Assembly: GCA_035041965.1 (NCBI GenBank)
Contig: JAPYMA010000207.1
Location: 186,001 to 250,000, forward strand
From: Anisakis pegreffii
Lineage: Eukaryota; Nematoda; Chromadorea; Rhabditida; Anisakidae
Length of the DNA: 64,000 bases
Reading direction: 5' to 3'
This document shows, piece after piece, positions 63,703 to 64,000 of the stretch. A model generated the notes under the pieces. The model saw only the letters and a list, made by a program, of their open reading frames with translations. It was not told where the DNA came from and made no database searches. A program made the translations under genes and the position numbers. Numbering within the stretch: position 1 is the stretch's first letter; every line of letters begins with the position of its first letter.

Positions 63703-64000
63703 GTAAGTTATGATCCTTACTCACATATTCCATAAATTCTTTCGTATCGTAACACATCCACTAATCACTTCGCACTGTGATTGAAAATATTTGCTATCAT
63801 GTATATGGCTGAGATTTTTAGCTGACGAATAGTCAACGATATGCGGAATGTGTTCGATTCTGATTTCACCTTCACTCTTCAATTAGATTCCATTTTGCAA
63901 GTGCACTGAAGTTGAGTGGCAATAGTGGTCAGTCTCTAGGATACTCTCCACAGTCATCATATTGATCGACTGATGTTCACCAAGGACTCAAATGCGGAAA
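63703..64000. other. Intron of the mannosidase gene
   Basis: The sequence starts with a GTAAGTTATG donor and runs to the window edge. No further GH38 exon could be recognised here. Confidence 0.6.

Noticed and set aside
1..64000. tRNA, rRNA, CRISPR array or prokaryotic/viral gene block
   Set aside because: A visual scan found no cloverleaf with A/B boxes, no rRNA core motifs and no spaced direct-repeat array. A tRNAscan or Infernal run would be decisive and could reveal something missed.

Overview
The window is nematode nuclear DNA, AT-rich, with intron-dense protein genes. Introns run from about 60 bp to over 1 kb, with GTAAGT-like donors and TTTCAG acceptors. Most genes have a TTTCAG-type acceptor within about 20 bases upstream of the ATG, which is the mark of spliced-leader trans-splicing. 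A nematode-type DB cysteine module protein supports the assignment. The introns and spacers are much longer than in Caenorhabditis, so a non-Caenorhabditis, possibly parasitic, nematode is likely. The species cannot be read from the sequence.

Layout. 1-2522 (+): the 3' half of a rhodopsin-family GPCR (TM5 to TM7 and the tail), whose last intron holds a hAT-like element. 4244-8758 (-): a complete 11-exon MFSD8/CLN7-like transporter. 8.8-17.1 kb: gene-poor DNA with two blocks of one diverged satellite family, a GC-rich island and no gene I can identify. 17137-25748 (+): a 26-exon cyclin-G-associated kinase (kinase, PTEN/C2-like, clathrin-box linker, J domain). 25.7-30.2 kb: spacer. 30.2-34.6 kb (+): a membrane-anchored methyltransferase/spermidine-synthase-fold protein with a hAT-like element in an intron. 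36373-37538 (+): a secreted DB-module protein. 38805-41307 (+): an acidic nuclear-type protein resembling DAXX. 42.4-43.1 kb: a third hAT-like copy. 45.5-47.8 kb (+): a beta-1,4-galactosyltransferase. 49260-52652 (-): Rab geranylgeranyltransferase alpha subunit. 54359-55168 (+): an unrecognised small C-terminally anchored membrane protein. 55-62 kb: mostly empty, with a trinucleotide microsatellite and one weak small membrane-protein model. 62479 to the window end (+): the 5' end of a Golgi alpha-mannosidase II.

Exons were assembled by eye from splice signals, reading phase and remembered homology. For MFSD8, GAK, RABGGTA, the DB protein, the DAXX-like protein and the 54 kb membrane protein, every junction is phase-consistent from ATG to stop. 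The GPCR and the mannosidase run off the window. The methyltransferase and the galactosyltransferase have unresolved 5' ends.

Several genes serve the endomembrane system: clathrin uncoating, Rab prenylation, Golgi glycan processing and a lysosomal transporter. They lie on both strands and are widely spaced, so I see no operon and read this as coincidence.
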